Of a DNA stretch of 64,000 nucleotides, positions 9,643 through 19,495 are shown in pieces. The DNA is from an uncultured Bacteroidota bacterium (GTDB lineage Bacteria > Bacteroidota > Bacteroidia > Flavobacteriales > Flavobacteriaceae), in assembly GCA_902560045.1 (NCBI GenBank), contig CACEKJ010000002.1:1-64000 (forward strand). The letters are read 5' to 3'. The notes beneath the pieces are model-generated. The model was not told where the DNA came from. It did no database searches and saw only the letters and a program-made list of their open reading frames with translations. Each line of letters opens with the position of its first letter. Positions within the stretch are counted from its first letter, which is position 1. Both the position numbers and the translations under genes were made by a program.

Positions 9643-12600
9643 TTATTCTTCTAATCTAATATCTAATCCTAATCCTTTTAATTCATGCATCAATACATTG
9701 AAAGATTCAGGTAATCCAGGTGTAGGCATCGATTCACCTTTTACAATTGCTTCATAAGTCTTTGCTCTACCTACAACATCATCTGACTTAACTGTAAGAA
9801 TTTCCCTTAATGTACTGGATGCACCGTAAGCTTCTAGTGCCCAAACTTCCATTTCTCCAAACCTTTGACCTCCAAACTGGGCCTTACCACCTAAAGGTTG
9901 CTGAGTAATTAACGAATATGGACCAATCGATCTTGAATGCATCTTGTCATCAACCATGTGACCTAATTTAAGCATGTAGATTACACCAACTGTAGCTGGT
10001 TGATCAAACTTTTGTCCTGTTCCACCGTCATATAGATAAGTATGACCAAATCTTGGTAAACCAGCTTCATCTGTAATGTTATTTATTTCATCTAAGGTAG
10101 CTCCGTCAAAAATTGGAGTAGAATATTTTTTATCAAGTTTTAAACCTGCCCATCCAAGAACAGTTTCGTAAATCTGACCAATATTCATCCTAGATGGTAC
10201 ACCCAAAGGATTTAGTACAATATCAACAGGCTTACCATTTTCTAAGAAAGGCATATCCTCTTCTCTAACAATCTTAGCAACAATACCCTTGTTACCATGT
10301 CTACCGGCCATCTTATCACCAACCTTTAACTTTCTCTTTTTAGCAATGTAAACCTTAGCTAACTTTAAAATTCCAGACGGTAACTCATCACCAACAGAAA
10401 TAGTAAACTTTTCTCTCCTCAATGAACCTTGAAGATCATTTTCTTTAATCTTATAGTTGTGAATTATCTGAGAAACTGTTTCGTTTGTTGTTTTATCGGT
10501 TACCCACTTAGTTGAAACTAAATGAGCAAAATCATCTGCAGAGTTTAACATTTTTTGAGTAAATTTTTTCCCTTTAGGAAAAACCTCTTCACCTAAATCA
10601 TTAAATATTCCCTGAGATGTTTTACCATTTAAAATAGTATATAGTTTTTCAATTAAGATATCCTTTAACTCAGAAAACTTTAAGTCATAGCTGTCTTCTA
10701 ACGCTTTTAAATCTTCTTTGTCTTGGATTCTTTTTCTTTTATCTTTTACAGATCTTGCAAATAACTTTTTATCGATTACAACTCCGTGCAAAGAAGGTGG
10801 AGCTTTTAATGATGCATCTTTGACATCTCCAGCTTTATCTCCAAAGATTGCTCTAAGAAGTTTTTCTTCTGGGGTAGGATCACTTTCACCTTTAGGAGTG
10901 ATTTTACCAATTAGAATATCTCCAGCATTAATTTCCGCTCCAATTCTAATCATTCCATTCTCGTCTAGATCTTTAGTAGCCTCTTCAGAAACATTTGGAA
11001 TATCATTGGTTAATTCTTCATTACCTAGTTTTGTGTCACGTACTTCAATTGAATATTCGTCAATATGAATAGATGTAAATACATCATCCCTAACAACTTT
11101 TTCGGAAATTACAATTGCATCTTCAAAGTTATATCCTTTCCATGGCATAAAAGCAACCTGAACATTTCTTCCGAGGGCAAGCTCACCGTTATTGGTTGCA
11201 TATCCTTCACACAAAACCTGTCCTTTTGTTACTTTGTCACCCTTGGAAACAATAGATTTTAAATTTACACATGTACCTTGATTTGTTTTTTTAAATTTTG
11301 TTAACTTATAGGTAACTACATCAGAATCAAAACTTGTTAAAACTTCGCTTTTATTTCTGTTGTATTTAATAACTATCTCATTAGCATCAACATATTTCAC
11401 AGTACCATTAGCTTCAGCATTAATCAAAACTCTAGAGTCCGAAGCAACTTGTTTTTCTAAACCAGTACCAACAATTGGGGACTGAGGTAATAAAAGTGGA
11501 ACCGCTTGACGCATCATGTTTGAGCCCATAAGTGCACGGTTTGCATCATCATGTTCCAAGAAAGGAATCAAAGATGCAGAAATTGAAGCAATTTGATTAG
11601 GTGCAACATCAGTGTAGTGAACATTATTAGGTTCGGTTAACGGGAAGTCACCTTCTTGTCTAGCAATAACCTTATCATCTGTAATTTTTCCAGATTTGTC
11701 AACGCTTATATTAGATTGAGCAATAAGTTTATTTTCCTCCTCTTCAGCACTTAAATAAATAGGGTCGGACTTCAAATCAACAACACCGTCTTTAACCTTT
11801 CTGTATGGTGTTTCGATGAATCCCATATTATTAATTTTTGCAAATACACCAAGGGAAGAAATTAAACCAATATTTGGACCTTCGGGGGTTTCAATTGGGC
11901 ATAATCTTCCATAATGTGTATAATGAACATCACGGACTTCAAAACCAGCACGTTCCCTCGACAAACCTCCAGGGCCTAGGGCAGATAATCTTCTTTTATG
12001 AGTAATCTCAGCCAATGGATTCGTTTGATCCATAAATTGAGACAATTGGTTTGTTCCAAAAAATGAATTAATAACTGAGGATAAAGTTTTGGCATTAATC
12101 AAATCTATAGGAGTGAAAACCTCATTATCTCTCACATTCATTCTTTCCCTGATAGTTCTGGCCATTCTAGCAAGACCAACACCAAATTGAGAGGAAAGTT
12201 GTTCCCCCACAGTTCTAACCCTTCTATTTGATAAATGATCTATATCATCTATTTCTGCTTTAGAGTTAATTAGTTCTATTAAATATTTTATTATTGTAAT
12301 AATATCTTCAGTAGTTAAAACTTGCTTATCCATTCCAATGTCTAAACCAAGTTTTTTATTCATTCTGTATCTACCTACATCACCAAGATTATATCTTTGT
12401 TCACTAAAAAATAGTTTATCAATTATACCTCTCGCCGTTTCTTCATCTGGTGGTTCAGCATTTCTTAATTGTCTATAAATATGCTCTACCGCTTCTTTTT
12501 CAGAATTTGTAGGATCTTTTTGAAGAGTGTTGTGAATGATAGCATATTCTCCCTGCTGAGTTATTTCTTTGTGAATTAAAACAGTTTTGACTCCTGACTC

Positions 12601-13455
12601 GATAATTTCAATCGCATTTTCTTTATCAATTTCTGTATCTCTATCTAAAACAATTTCATTTCTTTCAATAGAAACAACCTCACCCGTATCTTCATCAACA
12701 AAATCTTCATGCCATGTATTTAAAACACGAGCAGCTAATTTTCTACCATAAAACTTTTTAAGATTGGCCTTGGAAACCTTAATTTCTTCAGCTAAATCAA
12801 ATATCTCTAAAATATCTTTATCTCTTTCATAACCAATTGCTCTAAATAGAGTTGTAACTGGAAGTTTCTTTTTTCTGTCAATGTAAGCGTACATAACACT
12901 GTTAATGTCAGTTGCAAACTCTATCCATGATCCTTTAAAAGGAATAACACGAGCAGAGTATAATTTTGTTCCATTTGCGTGAAAGGATTGTCCAAAAAAT
13001 ACACCAGGAGATCGGTGTAATTGAGAAACCACAACTCTTTCTGCACCATTTATACAAAAAGTACCGCTAGGTGTCATGTAGGGAATTGTACCTAAATATA
13101 CATCTTGAACAATCGTTTCAAAATCTTCATGTTCAGGGTCTGTACAGTACAACTTTAATCTTGCCTTAAGAGGAACGCTGTAGGTTAAACCTCTTTCAAT
13201 ACATTCTTGGATTGAATATCTTGGAGGATCAACAAAATAATCAAGAAATTCTAATACGAACTGATTCCTTGCATCGGTTATAGGAAAATTATCCTGGAAA
13301 GTGTTATATAGACCTTCCTCAGCACGTTCGTCTGATTTAGTTTCTAATTGAAAGAAATCTTGAAAAGATTTAATTTGAATATCCAGAAAGTCAGGATATT
13401 GACTAGCATTTTTAATTGATGAAAAATTAATTCTTTCAGCTAAATTTGATGACAT
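9643..13455 (-). CDS. rpoB: RNA polymerase beta subunit
   Basis: 1270 residues, complete, ATG at 13455. The rifampicin-pocket segment ([20 protein letters not shown], then LSALGPGG) keeps the wild-type residues that contact rifampicin: the Asp in FMDQ, the His in THKRR and the Ser in LSALG. The central [15 protein letters not shown], the [11 protein letters not shown] nucleotide-pocket motif, the KITPKGE, GRHGNKG and [21 protein letters not shown] segments are all present. It follows rplL across a 104-base gap holding a strong hairpin and precedes rpoC by 20 bases. Confidence 0.98.
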   Translation of the reverse strand: MSSNLAERINFSSIKNASQYPDFLDIQIKSFQDFFQLETKSDERAEEGLYNTFQDNFPITDARNQFVLEFLDYFVDPPRYSIQECIERGLTYSVPLKARLKLYCTDPEHEDFETIVQDVYLGTIPYMTPSGTFCINGAERVVVSQLHRSPGVFFGQSFHANGTKLYSARVIPFKGSWIEFATDINSVMYAYIDRKKKLPVTTLFRAIGYERDKDILEIFDLAEEIKVSKANLKKFYGRKLAARVLNTWHEDFVDEDTGEVVSIERNEIVLDRDTEIDKENAIEIIESGVKTVLIHKEITQQGEYAIIHNTLQKDPTNSEKEAVEHIYRQLRNAEPPDEETARGIIDKLFFSEQRYNLGDVGRYRMNKKLGLDIGMDKQVLTTEDIITIIKYLIELINSKAEIDDIDHLSNRRVRTVGEQLSSQFGVGLARMARTIRERMNVRDNEVFTPIDLINAKTLSSVINSFFGTNQLSQFMDQTNPLAEITHKRRLSALGPGGLSRERAGFEVRDVHYTHYGRLCPIETPEGPNIGLISSLGVFAKINNMGFIETPYRKVKDGVVDLKSDPIYLSAEEEENKLIAQSNISVDKSGKITDDKVIARQEGDFPLTEPNNVHYTDVAPNQIASISASLIPFLEHDDANRALMGSNMMRQAVPLLLPQSPIVGTGLEKQVASDSRVLINAEANGTVKYVDANEIVIKYNRNKSEVLTSFDSDVVTYKLTKFKKTNQGTCVNLKSIVSKGDKVTKGQVLCEGYATNNGELALGRNVQVAFMPWKGYNFEDAIVISEKVVRDDVFTSIHIDEYSIEVRDTKLGNEELTNDIPNVSEEATKDLDENGMIRIGAEINAGDILIGKITPKGESDPTPEEKLLRAIFGDKAGDVKDASLKAPPSLHGVVIDKKLFARSVKDKRKRIQDKEDLKALEDSYDLKFSELKDILIEKLYTILNGKTSQGIFNDLGEEVFPKGKKFTQKMLNSADDFAHLVSTKWVTDKTTNETVSQIIHNYKIKENDLQGSLRREKFTISVGDELPSGILKLAKVYIAKKRKLKVGDKMAGRHGNKGIVAKIVREEDMPFLENGKPVDIVLNPLGVPSRMNIGQIYETVLGWAGLKLDKKYSTPIFDGATLDEINNITDEAGLPRFGHTYLYDGGTGQKFDQPATVGVIYMLKLGHMVDDKMHSRSIGPYSLITQQPLGGKAQFGGQRFGEMEVWALEAYGASSTLREILTVKSDDVVGRAKTYEAIVKGESMPTPGLPESFNVLMHELKGLGLDIRLEE

Positions 13456-13502
13456 ATGTGTTTATATTTAAAAATGAGTTAAAAATCAATTAAGTACACC
13501 AA

Positions 13503-13540
13503 AAGGCATAGTTATAAATTTCAGTTTATAACTATGCCTT
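13503..13540 (-). terminator. perfect 16-bp hairpin between rplL and rpoB (attenuator or processing site)
   Basis: Arms at 13503-13518 and 13525-13540 are perfectly complementary over 16 bp with a 6-base loop, in the rplL-rpoB gap. On the transcribed (minus) strand the stem ends in CCTTTT, then GG, so the U run is short. Position matches the E. coli rplL-rpoB attenuator/RNase III site, suggesting that it lowers rpoBC expression relative to L7/L12; this is inference. Confidence 0.75.
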
Positions 13541-13559
13541 AATGTGTTTAAAGTTGAAC

Positions 13560-13940
13560 TTATTTAAGTTCAACCTCAGCTCCAGCTTCTTCTAAAGATT
13601 TTTTAAATCCTTCAGCTTCGTCTTTACTTACTGCTTCTTTGATTGTTTTTGGTGCTCCATCAACAAGTTCTTTTGCGTCTTTAAGACCTAAACCTGTTAA
13701 TTCTTTTACCAATTTAACAACTGCAAGTTTTGATCCACCTGCTGCTGTAAGAACTACATCAAATTCTGATTTTTCTTCAGCTGCATCTCCTCCACCTGCA
13801 CCACCTGCTGCTGCAGGAGCTGCAACTGCTGCTGCTGCTGGCTCAATACCATACTCATTTTTTAAAATATCAGCTAATTCACTCACCTCTTTAACCGATA
13901 AGTTGACCAACTGTTCTGCGAAAGTTTTTAAATCTGCCAT
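13560..13940 (-). CDS. rplL: 50S ribosomal protein L7/L12 (bL12)
   Basis: 126 residues. An N-terminal dimerisation helix pair (residues about 1-35) is followed by the Ala/Gly-rich hinge (about 36-52) and the conserved C-terminal domain with [24 protein letters not shown] and the final helix. It forms the ribosomal stalk that recruits GTPase factors such as EF-Tu, whose gene lies in the same block. It starts 27 bases after rplJ and is followed by the hairpin at 13503-13540. A long Ala/Pro-rich frame on the opposite strand is only a shadow of the hinge. Confidence 0.98.
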   Translation of the reverse strand: MADLKTFAEQLVNLSVKEVSELADILKNEYGIEPAAAAVAAPAAAGGAGGGDAAEEKSEFDVVLTAAGGSKLAVVKLVKELTGLGLKDAKELVDGAPKTIKEAVSKDEAEGFKKSLEEAGAEVELK

Positions 13941-13967
13941 TTTTCTGTTTTTATTTTTACTTTATTA

Positions 13968-14483
13968 TTATTTATTTGATAATGTTTGAAGAATACCTGA
14001 AAGTTTACCTCCACTAGATGAAAGTGCAGAAATAACATTCTTAGCAGGAGACTGTAACAACATGATTATATCTCCAATTAATTCCTCTTTGGACTTAATT
14101 GTAAATAAAGTTTCTAGCTGCTCATCTCCAACATATATATCCTCTTCAATCATCGCACCTTTTAAAATTGGTCTTTCAGATTTTTTTCTAAAATTCTTTA
14201 TAACCTTAGCCGGTGCGTTACTCACTTCAGCAATCATAACTGAAGTATTACCTTTTAGCGTTTCTTTCAATTCACCAAAGTCTTTTTCGGAACTTTCCAT
14301 TGCTTTTTCAAGCAATGTGTTTTTAACCACTGATAATTTTACACCAGCTTTAAAACACATTCTTCTAAGATTTGATGTCTCAAGTGCATTCAATCCAGAA
14401 ATATCTGTCAAATAAATATTTTGATTTGACTTTAATACGTCTAAGATTTCATTTATTGCTACTGATTTTTCTTCTCTTGTCAT
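13968..14483 (-). CDS. rplJ: 50S ribosomal protein L10 (uL10)
   Basis: 171 residues with the L10 N-terminal rRNA-binding domain (MTREEKSVAINEILDVLK ... LKYAGVKLSVVKNTL-like segment reading CFKAGVKLSVVKNTLLEKA) and a C-terminal helical spine for L7/L12 dimers. It anchors the stalk. Only 9 bases separate it from the rplA stop, so there is no room for the long L10 autoregulatory leader found in E. coli. Any L10 control would have to act elsewhere. Confidence 0.96.
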   Translation of the reverse strand: MTREEKSVAINEILDVLKSNQNIYLTDISGLNALETSNLRRMCFKAGVKLSVVKNTLLEKAMESSEKDFGELKETLKGNTSVMIAEVSNAPAKVIKNFRKKSERPILKGAMIEEDIYVGDEQLETLFTIKSKEELIGDIIMLLQSPAKNVISALSSSGGKLSGILQTLSNK

Positions 14484-14492
14484 AATTACAAA

Positions 14493-15179
14493 TTATATTT
14501 TAGGGTCAATAGCTAAACTTGGACTCATTGTAGATGATATGTATATACTTTTAATATACGTACCTTTTGATGATGTTGGTTTCATCTTTATTAATGTTTG
14601 AAGTAATTCGTTTGCATTACCTACAATTTTATCAGCTGAAAAAGAAACTTTTCCGATCGAAGCATGAACAATACCTGCTTTATCAACCTTGAAATCTATT
14701 TTACCAGCCTTAACATCAGAAACTGCTTTACCAACATCCATAGTAACAGTACCTGTCTTTGGGTTAGGCATTAATCCTCTAGGCCCTAAAATTCTTCCTA
14801 AAGGTCCTAATTTACCCATAACACTTGGCATTGTAACTATAACATCTACATCAGTCCATCCACCTTTAATTTTATCAATGTACTCATCAAGTCCAACAAA
14901 ATCAGCTCCAGCATTTTTAGCTTCTTCCTCTTTATCTGGTGAAACTAATGCTAAAACCTTCATGTCTTTTCCCGTTCCGTTAGGAAGAGAAACAACACCT
15001 CTAACCATTTCATTAGCTTTTTTAGGATCAACTCCTAATCTAACAGCTAAATCAACAGATGCATCAAACTTAGTAGTAGTAATATCTTTCAACAAGGAAC
15101 ATGCTTCATCCAAGTTATATAACTTTGAATTGTCCACTTTTGCTTCCGATAATTTTCTATTCTTTGTTAATTTTCCCAT
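14493..15179 (-). CDS. rplA: 50S ribosomal protein L1 (uL1)
   Basis: 228 residues from the ATG at 15179 (MGKLTKNRK). The frame extends upstream to 15218, but that would overlap rplK and lacks family similarity, so the ATG 10 bases after the rplK stop is preferred. Conserved segments are [37 protein letters not shown] and the C-terminal [15 protein letters not shown]. Binds 23S rRNA at the E-site stalk; in many bacteria L1 also represses its own rplK-rplA operon. Confidence 0.97.
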   Translation of the reverse strand: MGKLTKNRKLSEAKVDNSKLYNLDEACSLLKDITTTKFDASVDLAVRLGVDPKKANEMVRGVVSLPNGTGKDMKVLALVSPDKEEEAKNAGADFVGLDEYIDKIKGGWTDVDVIVTMPSVMGKLGPLGRILGPRGLMPNPKTGTVTMDVGKAVSDVKAGKIDFKVDKAGIVHASIGKVSFSADKIVGNANELLQTLIKMKPTSSKGTYIKSIYISSTMSPSLAIDPKI

Positions 15180-15189
15180 ATTGATTAAA

Positions 15190-15630
15190 TTATTCAGGTG
15201 CTTTACCTCCCTTAACATTTATACCCATTGATCTCGCGGTACCTGCAACCATTTTCATTGCTGACTCAACCGTAAATGCATTTAAATCTACCATTTTATC
15301 CTCTGCAATTTTTTTCACCTGATCCCATGATACCTTAGAAACTTTATTAATGTTTGGCTCACCAGAACCTTTTTTAACCTTAGCCGCCTCTAGTAGCTGA
15401 ACAGCTGCTGGAGGAGTTTTGATTACAAAATCAAATGATTTGTCTTTGTAAACAGTTATAACAACCGGTAAAACTTTTCCTGGTTTGTCCTGAGTTCTAG
15501 CATTGAATTGCTTACAAAAATCCATTATATTAACACCAGCTGCACCTAAAGCAGGTCCTACTGGTGGCGATGGATTAGCAGCACCTCCTCTAACTTGTAA
15601 CTTGAGAACTTTATCTATTTCTTTTGCCAT
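15190..15630 (-). CDS. rplK: 50S ribosomal protein L11 (uL11)
   Basis: 146 residues. [21 protein letters not shown] near the N-terminus is the proline-rich thiostrepton/rRNA-switch segment, followed by [12 protein letters not shown] and the C-terminal AGTARSMGI rRNA-binding part. It supports GTPase factor binding and the stringent response. It lies 66 bases downstream of nusG in the same operon and 10 bases before rplA. Confidence 0.98.
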   Translation of the reverse strand: MAKEIDKVLKLQVRGGAANPSPPVGPALGAAGVNIMDFCKQFNARTQDKPGKVLPVVITVYKDKSFDFVIKTPPAAVQLLEAAKVKKGSGEPNINKVSKVSWDQVKKIAEDKMVDLNAFTVESAMKMVAGTARSMGINVKGGKAPE

Positions 15631-15648
15631 ATTACTAATTTAAGTTTC

Positions 15649-15681
15649 AATGATTTCATTATTGGAAGCAATAAAATCATT
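15649..15681 (-). promoter_or_regulatory. imperfect hairpin in the nusG-rplK gap
   Basis: AATGATTT at 15649-15656 pairs with AAATCATT at 15674-15681, with further A/T pairing inside. It lies just before rplK, where L1 protein binds mRNA in other bacteria. I do not see a clear L1-type consensus, so regulation is only a possibility. Confidence 0.3.
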
Positions 15682-15696
15682 TATATTATGTAACAT

Positions 15697-16254
15697 TTAT
15701 AATTTTTCAACTTGCATATAACTAAGTTCCAATGGAGTTTTTCTTCCAAAGATCTTAACCATTACCTCAAGTTTTCTTTTTTCTTCATTAATTTTTTCAA
15801 TAGTTCCATCAAATCCGTTAAACGGACCGTCAATAACTTTGACACTTTCTCCATGAATAAATGGAATAATAATGTCAGATTCTTCTTGTAAGGCCAATTC
15901 ATCTACTTTTCCAAGCATTCTATTAACCTCTGATTGTCTCAAAGGAATAGGATCTCCACCTTTGGTTTCACCTAAAAAACCAATTACATTTGTGACTGAC
16001 TTGATCACGTGAGGAACTTCTCCAGCAAGGTTGGCTTTAATCATTATATAGCCAGGAAAATAAGTTTTATCTTTAGTAACTTTTTTTCCTTTTCTAATTT
16101 GAACAACTTTTTCAGAGGGTACAAGTATTTCTTCTATAAAACTATCCATACCCATATGAGAAATCTCATTTTCAATATATGTTTTGATTTTGTTTTCTTG
16201 ACCACTTACAGCCCTTACAACATACCATTTAAAAAGCGAATTCTTATCTGACAT
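15697..16254 (-). CDS. nusG: transcription antitermination/processivity factor NusG
   Basis: 185 residues. The N-terminal NGN domain (FKWYVVRAVSGQENKIKTYIE ... TYFPGYIMIKANL) binds RNA polymerase beta' and beta subunits. The C-terminal KOW domain (GESVKVIDGPFNGFDGTIEKI) contacts ribosomal protein S10 or Rho. It starts 7 bases after the secE stop in the usual secE-nusG-rplK order. Confidence 0.97.
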   Translation of the reverse strand: MSDKNSLFKWYVVRAVSGQENKIKTYIENEISHMGMDSFIEEILVPSEKVVQIRKGKKVTKDKTYFPGYIMIKANLAGEVPHVIKSVTNVIGFLGETKGGDPIPLRQSEVNRMLGKVDELALQEESDIIIPFIHGESVKVIDGPFNGFDGTIEKINEEKRKLEVMVKIFGRKTPLELSYMQVEKL

Positions 16255-16261
16255 ATACTTT

Positions 16262-16456
16262 TTAATTAATGAGATTAAAAAATTCTTTTATAATTCTACT
16301 GAACACTGTATCCAATCCCCAAATAATCAATGAAAAAATAATTGAAAACACAGCAACTAAAACTGTTAAATTCAATCCTTCATTAAAGTTCGGCCAACTT
16401 ACGTGAGACCTAAGCTCCTCAAAAGATTCTTTTACATATTTAACAATTCCTGTCAT
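16262..16456 (-). CDS. secE: preprotein translocase subunit SecE
   Basis: 64 residues, single transmembrane helix near the C-terminal half (LTVLVAVFSIIFSLIIWGLD) preceded by the conserved amphipathic helix (YVKESFEELRSHVSWP). This is the minimal one-helix SecE that clamps SecY in the inner membrane. It lies directly upstream of nusG and 16 bases downstream of tRNA-Trp. Confidence 0.95.
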   Translation of the reverse strand: MTGIVKYVKESFEELRSHVSWPNFNEGLNLTVLVAVFSIIFSLIIWGLDTVFSRIIKEFFNLIN

Positions 16457-16472
16457 ATTATATTATTTTTTG

Positions 16473-16545
16473 CACGGGTTGAGAGACTCGAACTCCCGAC
16501 ACCTGGTTTTGGAGACCAGTGCTCTACCAACTGAGCTAAACCCGT
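16473..16545 (-). tRNA. tRNA-Trp (CCA anticodon)
   Basis: 73-base cloverleaf. Acceptor arms ACGGGTT and AACCCGT pair, the D arm (AGCTCAGTTGGTAGAGC) and T arm with GTTCGAG are present, and the anticodon loop CTCCAAA gives CCA. It lies between tuf and secE, the common position for tRNA-Trp in this operon. Confidence 0.97.
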
Positions 16546-16556
16546 AAACATAAGTC

Positions 16557-16590
16557 AAGGTATTTTGCTTATTACTAAACAAAATACCTT
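16557..16590 (-). terminator. hairpin downstream of tuf
   Basis: Arms AAGGTATTTTG (16557-16567) and CAAAATACCTT (16580-16590) form an 11-bp stem with a 12-base loop, 24 bases after the tuf stop and just before tRNA-Trp. There is no U run, so it may be an RNA-processing or 3'-end stabilising structure rather than a classical terminator. Confidence 0.6.
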
Positions 16591-16613
16591 AACATAATAT
16601 TATGGGTTATTTT

Positions 16614-17801
16614 TTAGTCTAAAATTTCAGTTACCTGACCAGCACCAACTGTTCTACCACCCTCACGGATTGCAAAACGAAGTCCTATACTCATGGCAAT
16701 TGGCTGGATCAACTCAACAGTAATAGTTAAGTTGTCTCCTGGCATAACCATCTCTACTCCTGAAGGAAGCGCAATAGTACCAGTAACGTCAGTAGTTCTT
16801 ACATAAAATTGAGGTCTATAATTGTTGTGGAAAGGGGTATGACGACCACCTTCTTCTTTTTTCAAAATATAAACTTCAGCTTTAAACTTTGAATGAGGAG
16901 TTACAGAACCTTTCTTACAGATTACCATACCTCTACTGATATCAGTTTTTTCAATACCTCTTAACAGAATCCCAACATTATCACCAGCTTCTCCTCTGTC
17001 TAATATCTTACGGAACATCTCTACTCCAGTAACTGTAGAATCAAGCTTTTCAGCTCCCATTCCAATGATATCAACAGCATCACCTGTATTTGCAACACCA
17101 GTTTCAATTCTTCCTGTTGCAACAGTACCTCTACCAGTAATTGAGAATACATCCTCAATAGGCATTAAAAAATCTTTATCAACCTCACGAGTAGGTAACT
17201 CAATCCAAGAATCAACATTTTTCATTAATTCAAGAACTGTATCTACCCATTTTTGCTCACCGTTTAAGGCTCCTAATGCAGAACCAGCGATAACAGGACC
17301 GTTATCACCATCATATTCATAAAATGATAATAATTCACGGATTTCCATTTCAACAAGTTCTAAAAGCTCGTCATCATCTACCATATCAACCTTATTCATA
17401 AACACAACAATTCTTGGAATACCAACTTGTCTTCCTAATAGAATGTGTTCACGAGTCTGAGGCATTGGCCCATCAGTAGCAGCAACAACAAGTATTGCTC
17501 CATCCATTTGTGCAGCACCAGTTACCATGTTTTTTACATAGTCGGCGTGACCTGGACAGTCTACGTGAGCGTAGTGACGATTCTCAGTCGAATATTCAAC
17601 ATGTGATGTATTGATAGTAATACCTCTTTCTTTTTCTTCAGGGGCATTATCAATAGTATCAAAATCTCTTTTTTCGGATAAACCAGCGCCAGCTAGAACA
17701 GTTGTAATAGCAGCAGTAAGTGTAGTTTTTCCATGATCAACGTGTCCGATTGTACCGATATTTAAATGCGGTTTCGAACGATCAAATGTTTCCTTTGCCA
17801 T
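16614..17801 (-). CDS. tuf: elongation factor Tu
   Basis: 395 residues, complete. GTPase motifs are GHVDHGKT (about 18-25), the switch region with [17 protein letters not shown] (about 81-85), NKVD (about 136-139) and GSALGALNG. Domains II and III are complete through [11 protein letters not shown]. It delivers aminoacyl-tRNA to the ribosome. It has its own well-formed promoter at 17835-17865 and heads the tuf, tRNA-Trp, secE, nusG series. Confidence 0.99.
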   Translation of the reverse strand: MAKETFDRSKPHLNIGTIGHVDHGKTTLTAAITTVLAGAGLSEKRDFDTIDNAPEEKERGITINTSHVEYSTENRHYAHVDCPGHADYVKNMVTGAAQMDGAILVVAATDGPMPQTREHILLGRQVGIPRIVVFMNKVDMVDDDELLELVEMEIRELLSFYEYDGDNGPVIAGSALGALNGEQKWVDTVLELMKNVDSWIELPTREVDKDFLMPIEDVFSITGRGTVATGRIETGVANTGDAVDIIGMGAEKLDSTVTGVEMFRKILDRGEAGDNVGILLRGIEKTDISRGMVICKKGSVTPHSKFKAEVYILKKEEGGRHTPFHNNYRPQFYVRTTDVTGTIALPSGVEMVMPGDNLTITVELIQPIAMSIGLRFAIREGGRTVGAGQVTEILD

Positions 17802-17834
17802 AATATATTATTTTAGTTGCTTTTAAAATGAGCG

Positions 17835-17865
17835 CAAATATAATTTTTTATATCTAATTAACCAA
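17835..17865 (-). promoter_or_regulatory. tuf promoter (TTG-N20-TATATTTG)
   Basis: On the minus strand TTG (17865-17863) is followed 20 bases later by TATATTTG (17842-17835), an exact Bacteroidota -33/-7 promoter. The predicted start is near 17828, giving a leader of about 27 bases. It is followed by GC, as at several other promoters in this window. Confidence 0.8.
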
Positions 17866-17955
17866 TTTTTTACAATTTTTTTTTTGAAGAGCTTTCTCAG
17901 TAGGCCAAACTTAATATTTTTTATTATTCAAAGCAGTTAAAACCAACACATTACG

Positions 17956-18570
17956 TTAAGCTTTGAAAAAAAATTTATTTTCCACAGATTCCCATAAAAG
18001 TAAACAGGCAATTGAGTTGTAAGGACTCCATAATTTTACCAATTTATCAAGCTTTATTTTATCCAATGTATGAATATCATAATTAATTTTTATGGAGTTG
18101 ATCAAAGCCAAGTCCTTTGGTGAAAAAATATTTTGCCTAAAAAGATTGAAAATTAAAAACATCTGTGCAGTCCATTCCCCCACACCTTTGATCTTTGTTA
18201 GTTCATTTATTACATCCTCATCAGAAAGATTTTCAAAATCAAAGTTATTGTTGTGAAAAAAGTTATATGTATTTTTTATATACTCAACTTTCCTGTGAGA
18301 TAAGCCTATAGATTGGATTTTATGATTTGGAATATTCAATACTTCTAAATTACTTTTATTTTTTATCAGATCAGAAAATCTTTTTTTAACCGTTATTGCA
18401 GCTTTGAAACTTATCTGCTGTTCAATTATCAGATTTGCAATTGATTTGGCATAATTTTCATCGAAACGGTTTCCCCAATCAATTCTTTTAGAAAATTTAG
18501 CAATTAAAAAGTTCATTACAGGATCCTTTGACAAGTGATCAAAGGCCTTTAAAAGAGAAATTCTTTTCAT
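17956..18570 (-). CDS. DNA-3-methyladenine glycosylase II family protein (HhH-GPD)
   Basis: 204 residues. The helix-hairpin-helix is LTKIKGVGEWTAQMFLIF (about 140-158), followed by the conserved catalytic Asp in FSPKDLAL. The family excises alkylated purines from DNA. Relative to E. coli AlkA it lacks the N-terminal TBP-like domain, as is usual for this short group. It lies 6 bases after the membrane-protein gene upstream and is the nearest gene to the tuf promoter. Confidence 0.85.
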   Translation of the reverse strand: MKRISLLKAFDHLSKDPVMNFLIAKFSKRIDWGNRFDENYAKSIANLIIEQQISFKAAITVKKRFSDLIKNKSNLEVLNIPNHKIQSIGLSHRKVEYIKNTYNFFHNNNFDFENLSDEDVINELTKIKGVGEWTAQMFLIFNLFRQNIFSPKDLALINSIKINYDIHTLDKIKLDKLVKLWSPYNSIACLLLWESVENKFFFKA

Positions 18571-18575
18571 TAAAT

Positions 18576-19436
18576 TTAATAATTTTCCTCAGCCAACTTA
18601 TAAATTCTTAGAATAACCAGACCAAATACAACGCCTAGAATCAATAGTAAAATACTATATAATCCTTCTGCACTAAATGATAATCTTAATAAAATTGTTG
18701 AAATAATAAATCCTGTGTTTCTGATCAATTGTGAGTACCTTTCGGTGTACTGAAAAGATATGAGCAATATAAAAACATCAACTAGAATCAGTATTGTAAA
18801 AAAATCAATAAAGAAAACTCCATTTAAGTTATCTGTGTAGGACTGAGAAATAAATACTTGAATAAACCATTCATAAAAATTAATAAAACAAAGAATCAAG
18901 AGGGTTGGAACTAACAATATTGATAAGAGTTTTTTGTAGTTGATGAACTTCTCTAAATTTTTATTAGTTTTTCTTTTAGGGGTGTTAACCCAAGTTTTTT
19001 TAAATAAATAAATCAAATAAAATATTACAATAACAGCAAGAAGATCATACATCAGCTGAAGATTATTTTCATTAAGTATTTGATCTGGTTCTAGGGATAT
19101 TTCAGGAATATCTTTAAAAATCTTTCTAATTAAGACAAGAGATATAATTTCATACTCCTTAGCAACAGAAGTAGTAAAAGACCTTGGTAAGTAATAAATT
19201 AACAAAAAGGCTTCATACACCAAAATAAAGGTAAATGGTGTATATAATGCAGAAATAGGATTGCTAGATAAATTTGTTCTTGACGAAAAAATATCTAGTG
19301 AGTAGTAATTTTCAATAAATATTAGAAGCAAATGAATTACAAATCCAACTACTGCCAATAACATTATATTTTTTTCAAAAAGCTCTACATTTTTTTTTGA
19401 AAAAACATTATTGTGTAAATTTTCAATTCTATTCAT
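18576..19436 (-). CDS. conserved multi-pass membrane protein, unknown function
   Basis: About 286 residues from the ATG at 19436 (MNRIENLHNN). The frame continues three codons further to a TTG, which I do not favour. At least six hydrophobic segments are visible, including NIMLLAVVGFVIHLLLIFI, ALYTPFTFILVYEAFLLIYYL, LLAVIVIFYLIYLF, KLLSILLVPTLLILCF, DFFTILILVDVFILLISF and a final GVVFGLVILRIY. I recognise no catalytic motif. It is a flavobacterial-type conserved membrane protein, probably co-transcribed with the glycosylase gene. Confidence 0.7.
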   Translation of the reverse strand: MNRIENLHNNVFSKKNVELFEKNIMLLAVVGFVIHLLLIFIENYYSLDIFSSRTNLSSNPISALYTPFTFILVYEAFLLIYYLPRSFTTSVAKEYEIISLVLIRKIFKDIPEISLEPDQILNENNLQLMYDLLAVIVIFYLIYLFKKTWVNTPKRKTNKNLEKFINYKKLLSILLVPTLLILCFINFYEWFIQVFISQSYTDNLNGVFFIDFFTILILVDVFILLISFQYTERYSQLIRNTGFIISTILLRLSFSAEGLYSILLLILGVVFGLVILRIYKLAEENY

Positions 19437-19495
19437 AATCAACAACTTACAATATTTGTGCCGTTATGAATAGAACCGAAATTTATTTAATTTGA

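Noticed and set aside
13639..13989. Plus-strand Pro/Ala-rich frame over rplL and a similar one over rplJ/rplA
   Set aside because: The composition reflects the complement of the Ala-rich L7/L12 hinge and ribosomal genes; no start context or family match.
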